The notes below the pieces were generated by a model that made no database searches, was not told the DNA's origin, and saw only the letters and a list, made by a program, of their open reading frames with translations. The position numbers were made by a program, and so were the translations under genes. Source: Sarcocystis neurona (Eukaryota; Apicomplexa; Conoidasida; Eucoccidiorida; Sarcocystidae). Taken from it: a DNA stretch of 64,000 bases. The DNA lies in assembly GCA_000727475.1 (NCBI GenBank), contig KL647288.1, forward strand, positions 6,537,414-6,601,413. The letters run 5' to 3'. This document shows, in pieces, positions 23,697 to 35,800 of this stretch. The number at the start of each line of letters is the position of its first letter. Positions within the stretch are counted from its first letter, which is position 1.

Positions 23697-25911
23697 CTAG
23701 GTGAACTGCAGCGTCCACAACAGTTCTGCTGCGGTGAGACGACAAATCTATGATTTGGCACTCACCAAAATGCACGTTCACATGCGTCCGTAACTGTACT
23801 AGGTGGACGGCCAAGACACGCGGCAGGAAACCGTGAGCGCACGCCTGCACGATTGTCAAGGAAAACAATCTGAAAACGCAAATTTAGTGGAGGTGGAAGC
23901 ACGTTACGACGTAGTTCACTTGTTTATTTGGAGGCCCGATGTGATTAGAAGCGTTTAGTTGCGCGTACTACGGTTGATCAGGAGCATCCCTTCGCGACAC
24001 GCGGCGTCCTTCCGAAGAAGGCCCAGCTACATGCGAGGTGCAAGGAGGAAGGGATAAAAAGCTTGCACCCTTCGCTTGTCATAAATATGGTTGATGGCAG
24101 TAGGTGCTTAATTGACATATCATGTGCCTGCTCAGTGTCGCGTTTAAGTGTGGACACTTACGTGTCTCCGCAAACCTGCGCAACCTTGTGGAAAGAAATC
24201 CGGAGATATCTTGAGAGAGCTGAGCACATCGGCAACTTCGCAGCATACATGGGATTTAACCGTGCTCCTCATTGTCAATGAAGTAATCCAACTGTCTTCT
24301 TCATCGACACTGTCTGATCTGGTACATTCCATCATCGTTGGTCGCCCTCCTATTCGGTCTTTTGCACGTGCCGACTGCCAGCAATTCATGAAGTTACACC
24401 TGTGCAAAGGGGATGCGACGCCTTGAATTTTCATGGGTCTCAAGTTCAGGCTTCAGCGGCTGATTTATTGACCCGCAAGGTGAACCTGCGTGGTTTCTGA
24501 TGGGCTTGATGCAGCAGGGACAGCTACTGGTGTCACTTCCGGGGTCGGGTTTTCTAAGGGCTTACGCTCTCTTTCATTTCGAAGTCGATCTCAGCGCCTT
24601 ATGCACAGTATTTGGCGCACGAAGATTTCCGCGGCGAATTCAACCTTGAGACAGCACTTTATAAAGAGGAAACTTTTAACGTCAAAACGACTAAAAGTAT
24701 ACCATGCGCCGCAGCTGGTCTCCACCGACTATAGAAACCATCTGTAAATAATCACCACAAGCACCTATTCATATACACGAACAACAAGGCATCACAGGGT
24801 GCGCTCGAGTATAGGAACAGAGCCTTCTCATTGACAGCGGAAAAGTGGATGCAGGAGGCCTTCTCATTGACAGCGGAAAAGTGGATGCAGGAGGCCGTAC
24901 GTTGTACTGGACCACTGTGCGCTGCGCACCAGTTTGAATACGTAGCAGTGCCGTTCGTTTCCGAAAGGTAAGTGGCTACGAACAAATAGGTGTTCCACGT
25001 CTTCCTGAAAGATTGCTTTTGTAATATCTTTTACCTGTGTGTTCGCGTGATACCGTAGCGTTACTTCAGAGCTCGCAGGTACTTTACAGTGCTGTTCGGC
25101 TGTACGTCAGCTTTGAGCGCTACACTCCCGTAAGCGTGGCTGCTCAGGATCTAGCCTGTTAGTTATTGGGGGTATATTATGTCATAGAGTGGAATATTTC
25201 TTCACCGTCTCCAATATACGTAGGCAGCAAGGTAAACGGGTGCCACTGTAGGTGGGCGGATACGACAATCGGAGCTCGTGTTGTGCGACAGAATAAGCCC
25301 TCAGCAAAGCTACAGTAGAGTTACGTCTCATGTAAACTGGAGCCGGGGCTGCTTTCCGCCGCTGAAGATTGTGTTGGCAAGAAGTCAGCAGCTGCAGCAT
25401 TATTCCGCCTGCAAATGGTAGCCAGATGGTAAAACACCTGGGAACAAGCTGTCGCAAATCTGTTTTGTTTTGCCCGTTTAGTCTGGCTTGGCCGCCCGTA
25501 GAGCTTGGCGGTACCTACCGACCTTGCACCTATGCACATGTATGTACACGCGTCTAATTATACATTTCTGTGTTCACCGGTATGCGTGAAGGTGTATGCG
25601 GCGTAAATACGCGCGAAAACATCGAAAATATTGTGGGTGCAAATAGTGCATTTTACTGGTAGAGCGCATCGACGAATACACATGCAGTGTTCATCTTGAA
25701 CCATGTGAGAGTAGACGACTTCGAGCACCTCTGTGTAACTGCTGCAGTGATGTTCAGGTGAAAAGTCTTTATTGTGCCAAGTACATTGAATAGTACATCG
25801 AGATCACATATCAGTGGAGTTTCTCGCAGGTAAATTCTGCTTGCGCACACTAGATCGGTGAGCCAGAAAGCAGCTTGCTCATCGCGCAAGGCCCCACGCT
25901 TTTTCGCCCAG
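23697..25911 (-). CDS. Unrecognised gene on minus strand, five 3' exons
   Basis: Not recognised. In transcript order the exons are 25911-25729, 25408-25325, 24318-24162, 23844-23766 and 23728-23697 (TAG). All borders are AG/GT and all phases match, giving about 178 codons. The peptide begins KKRGALRDEQAAFWLTDL and continues with a hydrophobic helical stretch (CDLDVLFNVLGTIKTFHLN), an Ala/Ser/Glu-rich linker (QSSAAESSPGSS, DSVDEEDSW), a Cys-containing part (CCEVADVLSSLKISPDFF) and a hydrophobic end (VNVHFAELLWTLQFT). Several sites are strong: CAC|gtaagt, TTTTG|gtgagt and gacaatcgtgcag. The 5' exons should lie between 25912 and about 26750, where an open segment (FVSRIEERLHAEMRRLCEIL) is a candidate, and the gene would be divergent from the kinesin. 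No start codon was assigned. Confidence 0.5.
24822..24893. repeat. Perfect 36-bp tandem duplication
   Basis: The 36-bp unit beginning gccttctcattgacagcgga occurs twice head-to-tail at 24822-24857 and 24858-24893 with no mismatch. It lies inside the 24319-25324 intron of the unrecognised minus-strand gene. A multiple of three, it would keep a reading frame, but no exon is evident here. Confidence 0.95.
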
Positions 25912-26800
25912 CTGAACAAGTGTCATTGGGATGCGAGTGTCTGAGCGGGAACAATAGGGTCAATCCAAGTTTCACAGAAAAGCCTACAAATGCAGCATAA
26001 GGAGCTTTCGACGGGTAGCTTGACCCTCCCCTCCTCAAAGAGATATTTGCTCAGATCGACCACAGCACAACAGACTCACACTCATCAGATTCTGTCGACC
26101 GCGTTCGGATTCCCGGCGTCGGGAGCCGTCCATAGGTGACGATCTCTCTCCAGCTACATCTTGAGGTAATGATGGACGCGTATTGTATGCGTACATGCAA
26201 CTCTACGCAAGTAGGTAGTTACTTCACTGAGAACTGGACATGCTCTCTCGTGTCTTTTGCAAGCGTTAGAAGGTCTTGTCGAACGAGCTAGGTCCTCGCG
26301 GTTATGGCAGAGTTGCGATTGCAACGGTATAACGTTGCATTACCATCAGCTTCTTGCGTCACTGACTCCGACGGACCAGGAAATGAAAGTGTTTGCAACA
26401 CTCTTGGCTCAAAAGCGGGGCGGCGGCTGTGTAAACCTTCCCCAGGCGCAGGGAGACTTCCAAGGATCTCACAGAGTCTTCGCATTTCCGCATGCAGCCG
26501 CTCTTCTATGCGCGAAACGAAATTTCGCACTATGGTAAGTATGCTGTAGTGCGGTCTGGTTCGAAGCCTGCTTTGATAAGAGGGTCGCAAAGGCAGAGTT
26601 TAACGCCACGGACTGTTGACGAGGCGCTTTTTTACCACAATAACAGCTCGGTCCCGATGGGGTCGGCCGTCCCCACTTGGCGTGCCATCGCAGATTCAGG
26701 TTCCGAAGAACCCGAGGCGAGCCGAATGCAGCAGAAAGCTCATCTGGAGTGAATTTCGGGCGATTCTCAGCTGAAAATTGTGCATTGCTAATGCACAAAG

Positions 26801-29800
26801 ATGGATAGCGTCGTACAATCCGGGCGATGTATCGCCGCGGACAATAATACGGGGACGAGGGCACCTCGAAAGAGCGGTGAAAGGGTGCGAGTAGCTATCA
26901 GGTAAGAACGAAATAACTGCGTAAGCCCGCGGTGTCCTCCTCTCTCACGCGCCTACGCAGCTTTCATGTAAGCCCGCATATTTGTGTATAACTAGAAAAG
27001 CACATGTAAACGGAACTGATAAAGACGAGCTTTCCGCCGCAGACGCCTAAAGAAAAGAAAAGTTGGTTCCTGTCCTAGTGCCGTGCGACGAGCACACGAT
27101 TATACGGGAGGAGCTCCTGCATCATGCCGCAACCTCTTGCTGCGTTCTTCTGCATCTCACCTCTTGCTGCGTTCTTCTGCATCTCTTTTCCTTTGCTTGT
27201 CTGGTAGTGATCACACGCGTTTATCACTTCAGATGCAGCTTGCCGTCCGTAGCGAACAATCTTTTTAGCAGGGGACATTCTGCCCCGTGTCGGGATAAAT
27301 TTTATAATTTTAACTTCTGCAGGTGTAGACCTTTGAACGAGAAGGAGTTGGCTGCGGGGAGAGAAGTGGTCGTGGATTTGGACTCTACGCTAGCTACTGT
27401 AAAACTTCGCCGGCCCCAAGGCAGCCATGCGGCAGGCACAGAAAAAACGTTTACCTATGATGCCGTCTACGACTGGAAGTACGTTGCATTTTGCATTCAC
27501 GTCACGGTCAAGACAAAGCTACGCGGACCACCACGCGTAGGGTGATTCAGCTCTGCAGGAGATGACAAACATGATAGAGTATCAGCGGTTGTCTTCAAAC
27601 TAAAAAAGGCTGTCGCGTGTAGTACGAAGCTGCGCCAAATGTAGACTGCACGTAGCGAAGACCCACGGGTTCAGTCTGTTGAACAGTGTTCTGCTTGTAT
27701 CTATCGCAAGTCTTCCTAAGCACGTCCTTCTGTACAGTGGTCCTGCCTTATTCAAAAATGCAAGCTGAAGCGACACACATATCCTCCAGAACTCCAGCTG
27801 CGGGAATATACCAGTGGGCATCTTCGTGTAATAGAGAAGTCGACTCAGAAAACACGAAGTTTATCCTCGAGGCTGTAGTCCTTTTGTGCGTGAGCACCTT
27901 CCTGATGTGACTTTGCCTTTTTTGCACATGCGAGAACGCAGGTGCGACCAGCAACAGATATACGGCGACACTGCCGTGAGTATCGTTGAAAGCGTCCTGG
28001 AGGGCTACAATGGTAGGCGCTGACTGCAACTTTCCCCATGTCTCGCTGAAATGGAGTCAGGAATAGCACTGTTACATGGGTTTGAGTTTCAATGCTAGAC
28101 ATTCCATGGTAAATTTGAAGACAGTCGCACAGCCTGCCTTTCAGGTGCAGACGAAACATCTACGCATACGGAAGGAGAGTGATACCGACGGAGACAAATA
28201 CAGAGACAGACTGATAAACAGACAGCTAGATAACGAAGCACCTATAGAGATAGACAGATAGATAGGGATATATGTATACATATATATGTATGCTTCGATC
28301 ATTGCTGCGCGCTTCGGGAATTCATTCATTGATATGTATATATTTGGTGAATTTTGGTACACAGGGGAGACGGTTCTACTATCGCTTCATCTGTGTGTGC
28401 AGGAGCCACTATTACCTATTGACGTGTGGCTGCTGGGGATGTAGCGTCCACACCACGATTTTGCTAGACGTGGAAACACTGCCTGGCAATTCCTTCCTGC
28501 TTCGGTCGCCTCTAGAATTAGTGTGCATTATTGGCATTGTGCACAGGAACAATCTTCGCCTACGGCCAGACGGGGACAGGGAAAACCCACACGATGATGG
28601 GACCGGATGGTACCGATGCGGGAAAAGGCATAATTCCGCGTGCCTTTGAACACATTTTCAGCACTGTGGCCTGCTCCACACTGAAGGTATGTCTTTTGAA
28701 GATCTGGAGCCGAAGGCTAATAAAAGAAGTCGGATCCGGTGCTCTGGCTTACCCACAGTATCCGCGACAGAGTGTATTAGCACCTCGAATATCTTCATCG
28801 GTGCCACACCACAACAATCGTGTGTCTCGGTCATCAGTAGGTTTGAAGAGCCCCTTAGAGCCGAAAACAGCAGGTTTTAGTGTTGGGAACGATGTAGCGT
28901 GCTCTCGAAGTGCTAGGAACGGAAGGGAACGATATAGACGCAGTGTCGGATGTCATAGGCTACACGCTGCCGTCGAGAGGTCTCATCGGCTCAGGTGCGA
29001 GCGCCACGCGGCACGCGCATGGTTTCTATATGTGTGTCTTCTCCTACACTGCCGCAGAAACATCTCGTCCGCGTTTCGTTTCTGGAGATTTACAGTGAGG
29101 AGGTGAGGAGAGTGCCTGACTTCATGCTGCATATGAGAGACGAGGGCACCACCCGCTGCGTCGTACAGCACCGTGTATCAAACCGAACATCACTCTTGAA
29201 GACAGAATGAGGCAGTTCGTGTGCGCGCCGGGGAAGTCACGTTGTTTCGCACAGCAGTGCTGGAGCTTCTGCATACCGATACCCGTGCTCTAGGTGGTCC
29301 GGAGCACGAAGTGTACCGCGAGTCTTCGCATCACAGGTGCTGCTGCCAAAGGTTTATCTCAGTGGGAGACGTGCGTGCGACACAATTGTTTGCTCGAATC
29401 CCACCTATATTCTCTCAGATAAGGGACCTGCTTTCTCGGAATCCGAAGGAGAGACTTGAGTTGCGAGATCATCCAGAGTCTGGAATCTACGTCAAAGATC
29501 TTTCCACTTTTGTCATTAAAAGCGCCGATGAAATGCGGCAGGCCATGGTAAGTGACGCAGCACATGTGCGCTTCTACACGTGGAATGAGTGGCCGCTAAA
29601 AGTGAGGATGAAGCTACCATGGTGTAAGACAATCAGGGAATTCGTTTTGCCAGCTAGACGAGCAGTTCGACGTGAGAGGAAACAGTGGAATTCTGCCGCA
29701 AACATGTTTGTGAATGCGTTGTGCGTGATGGCGCTCACCCCGGCATTGCGAGTGCATTGAAGCATGTAGAACACCAGATCCACCTACGTAGGCTGACGCG

Positions 29801-32800
29801 GGGATAGTTTTAGCTTGCGAATTGAGATGGCGTAGTCTTTCCTCATGAAAGCGCTTGTGTCTGTTGTGCGTGTCTTCTGCATCCACCGTGGGGAAAACTG
29901 AATTTTTGTGTTAGGTGGCAGGACAGCGCAACAGAAAAGTCGGTGCCACATTGATGAATATCGAATCCAGCAGGTGAGATCCTGTTGCACTTTGTTGCTG
30001 CGTCCGCGCCTCCTCTTCTCTGGGTGCTACCGTTCAACAGGGACTCTAGCTTCGACTCGATAAACCCTTGTGCTGTTGTTCAGATCTCACTCAATTTTTA
30101 CAATTACGATTGAATCTTGCGGAGTGGGGGAAGAACAACACATTCGCGTAGGAAAGCTGAACCTCGTCGATCTTGCTGGGTCTGAAAGGTATGGAGGCAG
30201 ATCAAATGCAGTCTTGCCCCTTTTCTGTCCTGTTCGAATGCAAGGTAATCTCTGCAAAGCGCTGCCCTTGCCGTGCCGCTGCCTCGTCTTTTTAACAGAC
30301 AGGCCAAAACGTGCTCTACCGGAGAGGTGTTCAAGGAAGCTGCAAAGATAAACCTCTCCCTCAGTGCCTTGGGAAATGTCATTTCTGCGCTAGTTGACTC
30401 GCGTACGAGCTTCATTCCCTACCGCGATTCGAAGCTGACACGACTTCTTCAGGTGAGTGACAATGCGTGAAAGATTGTTATACACATAAACCTGCACATG
30501 GACCGTCTGCAAGACGTGTGCCTCTGTGTGTGTGTGTGTGTGTGTCTGTGTATGTGTGTATGTGTGGGCTTACGTCTGAATGTACACAGATCTCCCTATA
30601 TATATATATAGATATATATATATGTATATGCATATATATGCGTGTCAAGTCCAGAAGCGTCTACATATGTCTACATGTATACATGTACAGTTATGTAAGT
30701 GTTCTCCTCTGTGTAGGTCTGACCGGAAGTTTACGTACGTCGAAATAAGTGAAGGAGCATCACCAGTTCCTCAGAGTTTCATCACCACTGCACCGCGGGC
30801 GCCCGTAGATGAGTGATAGGCGAGGAGAAGGGTTTTAATTGGAGTGAAGTTTTGCAGTAGTCTCCCCAAATTGTGGCCATTTTGTAATCGCCGTTAGCAG
30901 CAACAATCCGTAGGACGAAAAGTATTGCTTTACGTGCAACAATGTGTAGGATTCTCTTGGTGGGAATACGAAGACAGTCATGATTGCCAGTATCGGTCCA
31001 GCTGATTATAACTACGACGAAACTTTGAGCACGTTAAGGTATGCTCACCGAGCCAAGAGCATAAAGAACAAACCTCGAATAAACGAGGATCCAAAAGATG
31101 CTATGATACGAGCCTTTCAAGACGAAATTGCCAAACTGAAGGCCGAGCTTGCGCATGTTGCAGGTGACGATAGGCCCGAAACCGATGACGGGACGCCCGT
31201 CTGGTTGAACGAATTGACCGCGTATACGCCCACGAGTGTGTACTATCGCATGAAATTGCAGGCTGTGGCGTACTTTGTAGCTGAAGCCATCTCACGGAAG
31301 ACATAGGGTACACGTCGTTTCTTGCAGATACCACGGTGAAGAAATGTAACTGTGCAGAGTACAGTGTAAGGTTAGGAAGAACGATTCCGAAATTTTCCGT
31401 TTGTGGTGACATACGTGAGGCGTCACGTATGTATACATTCTGCAAGACGTGCAGACACACAAATCAACTAGCCGCATACCGTCTAAACGTGCATGGTGGA
31501 GCACTGTGGACGGCAGCTCCCTGAACATTAATGCGTAAGGGGGGTCTTTTTGTGTGGTGCAGCCCTTCCGCGCGAAATTGAAAAGATTGTAGAGGTGGAG
31601 AAGCCGGTGGTGGTTCCTGTTGAAAAGAAGGTGGTTGTGGAGAAAATAGTCGAAAAGCTGGTGCCGTCGGGGCCTGACACGGCAGAGTTGCGGAAGGTGG
31701 AACTGGCAGCCGAAAAAGAAAAACAGCTACTCAAAGAGGCTTTTGAGCAGGACAGGAAGAAAGTGTGTCTGCAACCAAAATGAAACCCGATGTTTCCTCG
31801 CGTTGCCACGCGCACACGGCGCTCCACAGGTGGAAGTAAAGGCACACGTTACATACGTAGGATATCTGTATACAGCACGCGTACGTGTAACCGCTTGTGT
31901 TTGCAGCTTGGACTCGCGCCTATATGGCAATAACCGTTTTTCCAATAATAATCATGTAGGCATGTCATGCTTACATGATGTGTGCCCCTTCATCACAGTC
32001 GAGTTTATCCTTCTCTTCAGCGTACGTGTTAGTCGGCAGTTAAGGACCTTACCCGTACGTACGTATGTAGAAGTATATGTATGAGACATCCTGGTGACTG
32101 CAGAGTATCTGCTGGTCTTCCACGTGTGCAGATATATGCATAGATCTTCAACAACGTTAGTGTAGACATTATGGTTTTGACCGCATCACACCATGACTAC
32201 CGCGCTTCCACGGAGAACGCAGGTACTGCGAGTAGACGCACTGTACAAGTGGCGCGTGGCACCCGTTTGAAGGGCGTGTCATGCACTTCCACGCGTCTTC
32301 TACTCCTCTGTTCGTGTGCACCTACGTCACTAAGCGTGGCGTCGCCCGCTAATGAATCTCCTTAAGACTTTTTTGTTGGTCTCTTCCTGTGTTTGTAGCG
32401 CGTAGAGGAGGCTGAACAAGAAAGAAAAAAGCTGACGGACGAGTTAGAAGCGAAAAAGAAGGAACAGGAAATTCAGCGCAAGGTGATTCACTTTTTTCTT
32501 CTGTGTCGTTAGCGTGTAACTTTTGAAAGCAACTCTTACAAGGTCTCCTTCATTCAGACACTCACGGTGCATGCTGAGAAAAACAGCCGCCAGACGGGAA
32601 AGGGCCGGAACAAACAGAGAGCTCAGAACATATGTAGTAGTAATTCAGCGGTCGACCGAATTTTTATTACGTACGATTGTTGCTGGGCTTCGGGGAGGCC
32701 ATGTCGGTGCGTCATTGCCATGGAATCACCTTACCTGCTTATAAGGCGGAGTGTACGCCACTACCACTCACCCGTTGTCCGCGTCACTTTCTCTGTTGAA

Positions 32801-35800
32801 CTGATGGGAACCCGCAGCATCAATTAGAAATGGCTACGAAATTGAAGCTGATGGAGGAAAAGATAATTCAAGGAAGCCAGGTGATGAAGCAAGCCCTACA
32901 TCAAGAAGAGCAATTAAGGAAAATTCAGCTGGAACTTGAACAACAGAGACAGAAAGGTCAGAATCCCACGAACGAAACTGGATGCAACATACGTACGATA
33001 CTCTCAGCAACAGAGTGCGCATCAGTCCGCACGCACTCAACGTGTCCGGGATGCGGAGGACGTCACCGTCATGCGAGAAACATTCTCACCTCAATGTTGA
33101 TAGGTCTGCAGCGGCGACAAGAATCACCCGAACAGTTGTACAGCAGTGATAGAGCAAGAACACCTCCTGGAAGCTGGAGGTCGGGAAAAAGTTCACTTAA
33201 ATCAATACAGTAGCACCTCGTCGCAGGGCCAGATTCTTGAAGATGTTTGACGAGCGCAGTTTTAGGCACACGCACACGTGAATGTACTTCTACGTGTCAG
33301 ACCCCGGCAGAGCCACAGAAGCTCCACCCTGCTTTGTTGAGTAGAGAAAGCTGTAAGTCCCCGCCTGTCGAAGCCTGCTACACACTCTCGACTGCAGACA
33401 TTCACTTCAGAAATCATACGTGTAGTATATATGTGCATCCGTCCATTTCCTTCACGAGGCCAAGTGTCAGTCAGTCGCGTGAATAAAGACTGTACAGAAG
33501 ACACACGCACGAGACTACCTATATGCGATGTGTCGAACTCTCGTTGTGTTCAGCAGGCTTGTGTACACGCGTATGGATCTATATAGATGCGTGCAAATAT
33601 TCTCATGTGCTTTACACATGAAATACTAAGCACATGTCCGTACGCCACTACGTACTCAGATCTTTCAACGAACATATTCTGAACACTCATCTTGTACTGA
33701 TACATTTCAACTTCCGCGCGTACAGTTGTGTATGCACACGTACGCATGTCTGTGAGCCCGTAAACTGGAACTTATCCTTTTGTATTTCTTCCAGAGCTTC
33801 AAATGAAGCGCGACTTAGAGCGCCAGCAGATGGAACGTGTGACATGGCAAGAAAAGTACAATTCTCGAGAAGAACAAATAGATGGCCTGACTACAAAGCT
33901 CGAAAATTTGTGGACAAGATTCAAGACAGCTCTCACAGAGATAGAAGATTTGCAGTGCGAATTCCAGGCCGAGCGCGAAGACTTCTTAGCCAGCATTCGA
34001 GAGCTTTCGAAAGATGCACAGCTTCACCATCTGATAATTGATAATTTCATTCCTAAAGAAGAAGTTGAGGTACTTCTTGCTGCCGCGCATCCGTCCGGTT
34101 GGCTTCTCGAAGTAGTTTTACCATGGCAGTCTTGCCAAGAAGTTGCCACAAGGGAAAAGGTGACGCTTGTTCTTGTGTGGCAACAGAGGCGCTTTATGTG
34201 CTTCTCCAGAATTTCGGTTAGGGCTTTATACTGAGACTCGTGTAACCACGAGTATGCTTGCCCACGTGTAACTACGGGTACACACATATGCGAATTTAGG
34301 TGTACGTATATGTACGGACGCCCACGCATACGAACGCACATGTGCTGTGGCGTCGAAGGACGGCTGCACTTCCACAAGCTTTCGTGTGGCCCTGGTAAAA
34401 GCAGATGATTGAATGCCTGATTCGTCGCACACGTACAAGACTCTCTGCATTATCCGACGACGCACCTCTGGGGACGCATCTACCGTGCATGTGCCCCTCT
34501 TAGATCCGCATGCGGTAAACAACAAATTCTCTGTGAATCATCTGTAGAACGATTGAGCTCCTTGATTAAGAGGATGCTACGTCGATTTCGTGGGGTTTGC
34601 AGCAAAGACAAAGCACGAGACGCCGTCGGGCTCAAGTCACCAAGACCATGCGTGTGTGTGCAAACCAGTGGGTGCGCGTTTCGCTTTTCAGATGATAAAG
34701 AGACACTCCTACTGGGATGAAGAGGCTGCTCAATGGATGATAGACAAGTTGGAGCTTGCAGGCAACAACATTCGGTATGTCTGCATTTCCCGAGGCGGCA
34801 CACGCGTAGCAGAAGTGTACCTTAGTGGCCGATGACAATACACAGGTCACATTCACTTCATTTCACCTGAAGTCCAGCAATTCCTTTGGTGAACACACCA
34901 TGCAGGACTACAAAAAAAAATTACGAATGATTCGCTTTTTACCATGGGGGACCCGAATCACACTGAGGTGTTTGTAAGTTTGTTCCCAATCGGCGGGCTG
35001 TCTGCCCTAAGTGGGGAGCAGAGCTCCGTCGGGACATAGTTCAACGACGACTTGTAAAGTGGGTAACAGGATAGAATTTCAGGGGGCACTATCTACCGAT
35101 GAAGAACTCTTGTACGAAATTATACTTGTATATGCATACGCATGCACAGTTTTACTTTTTCACATGTACTGCGTGTGCTAAACGCGTGATAATAGCTCTT
35201 TTTTAAAATGTAGTTTGCGGCCTGCCTGTCAAAATCTGTGGCTTGTATTTCCTGCCCGTGGCAGTGGCTGGGTCTTGCCTCTACGAATGCGTTCTCCCGA
35301 AGTGACAGACTGTGCAGTAATTTCCGCTCGTGCTACGTGTCGCCCTTCCAGATGCACAAGCTACGAATGTCACTGTGTTCCCCTCGGAGACGTGGGACCT
35401 AAAATCTATTTGTTCCGCCAAGATTTTATGCTGAATAACCTCAGAGACATTTTGACTCGGTGGAAAAGAGCCTGCTAATACAAACGCAAGCGGCGTCCGA
35501 GTTGTGCACCGTTTGCAGGGAAATCCCGAAGAAGCAGCAGCGCGCCTACACGTCTGACGACTCTGCCGATGCTTCACCTCATGCGGGAGATCCTATTTTG
35601 GAGGACTTCTCTCCCGGTGTCAACATACAGTCAACTGCCCGGTATGTAACCGTTTCGTCATAAGCGGGTGTCCGCAAGTGTTTCAAGCACGGATGCGGAT
35701 ATTTCGAGTTGCTACACATACGTGCACCTACGTATATATATATATATATATATATTTACTGAGCAAGGCAGATACAGAGAGGTAGACACACATCTATAAA

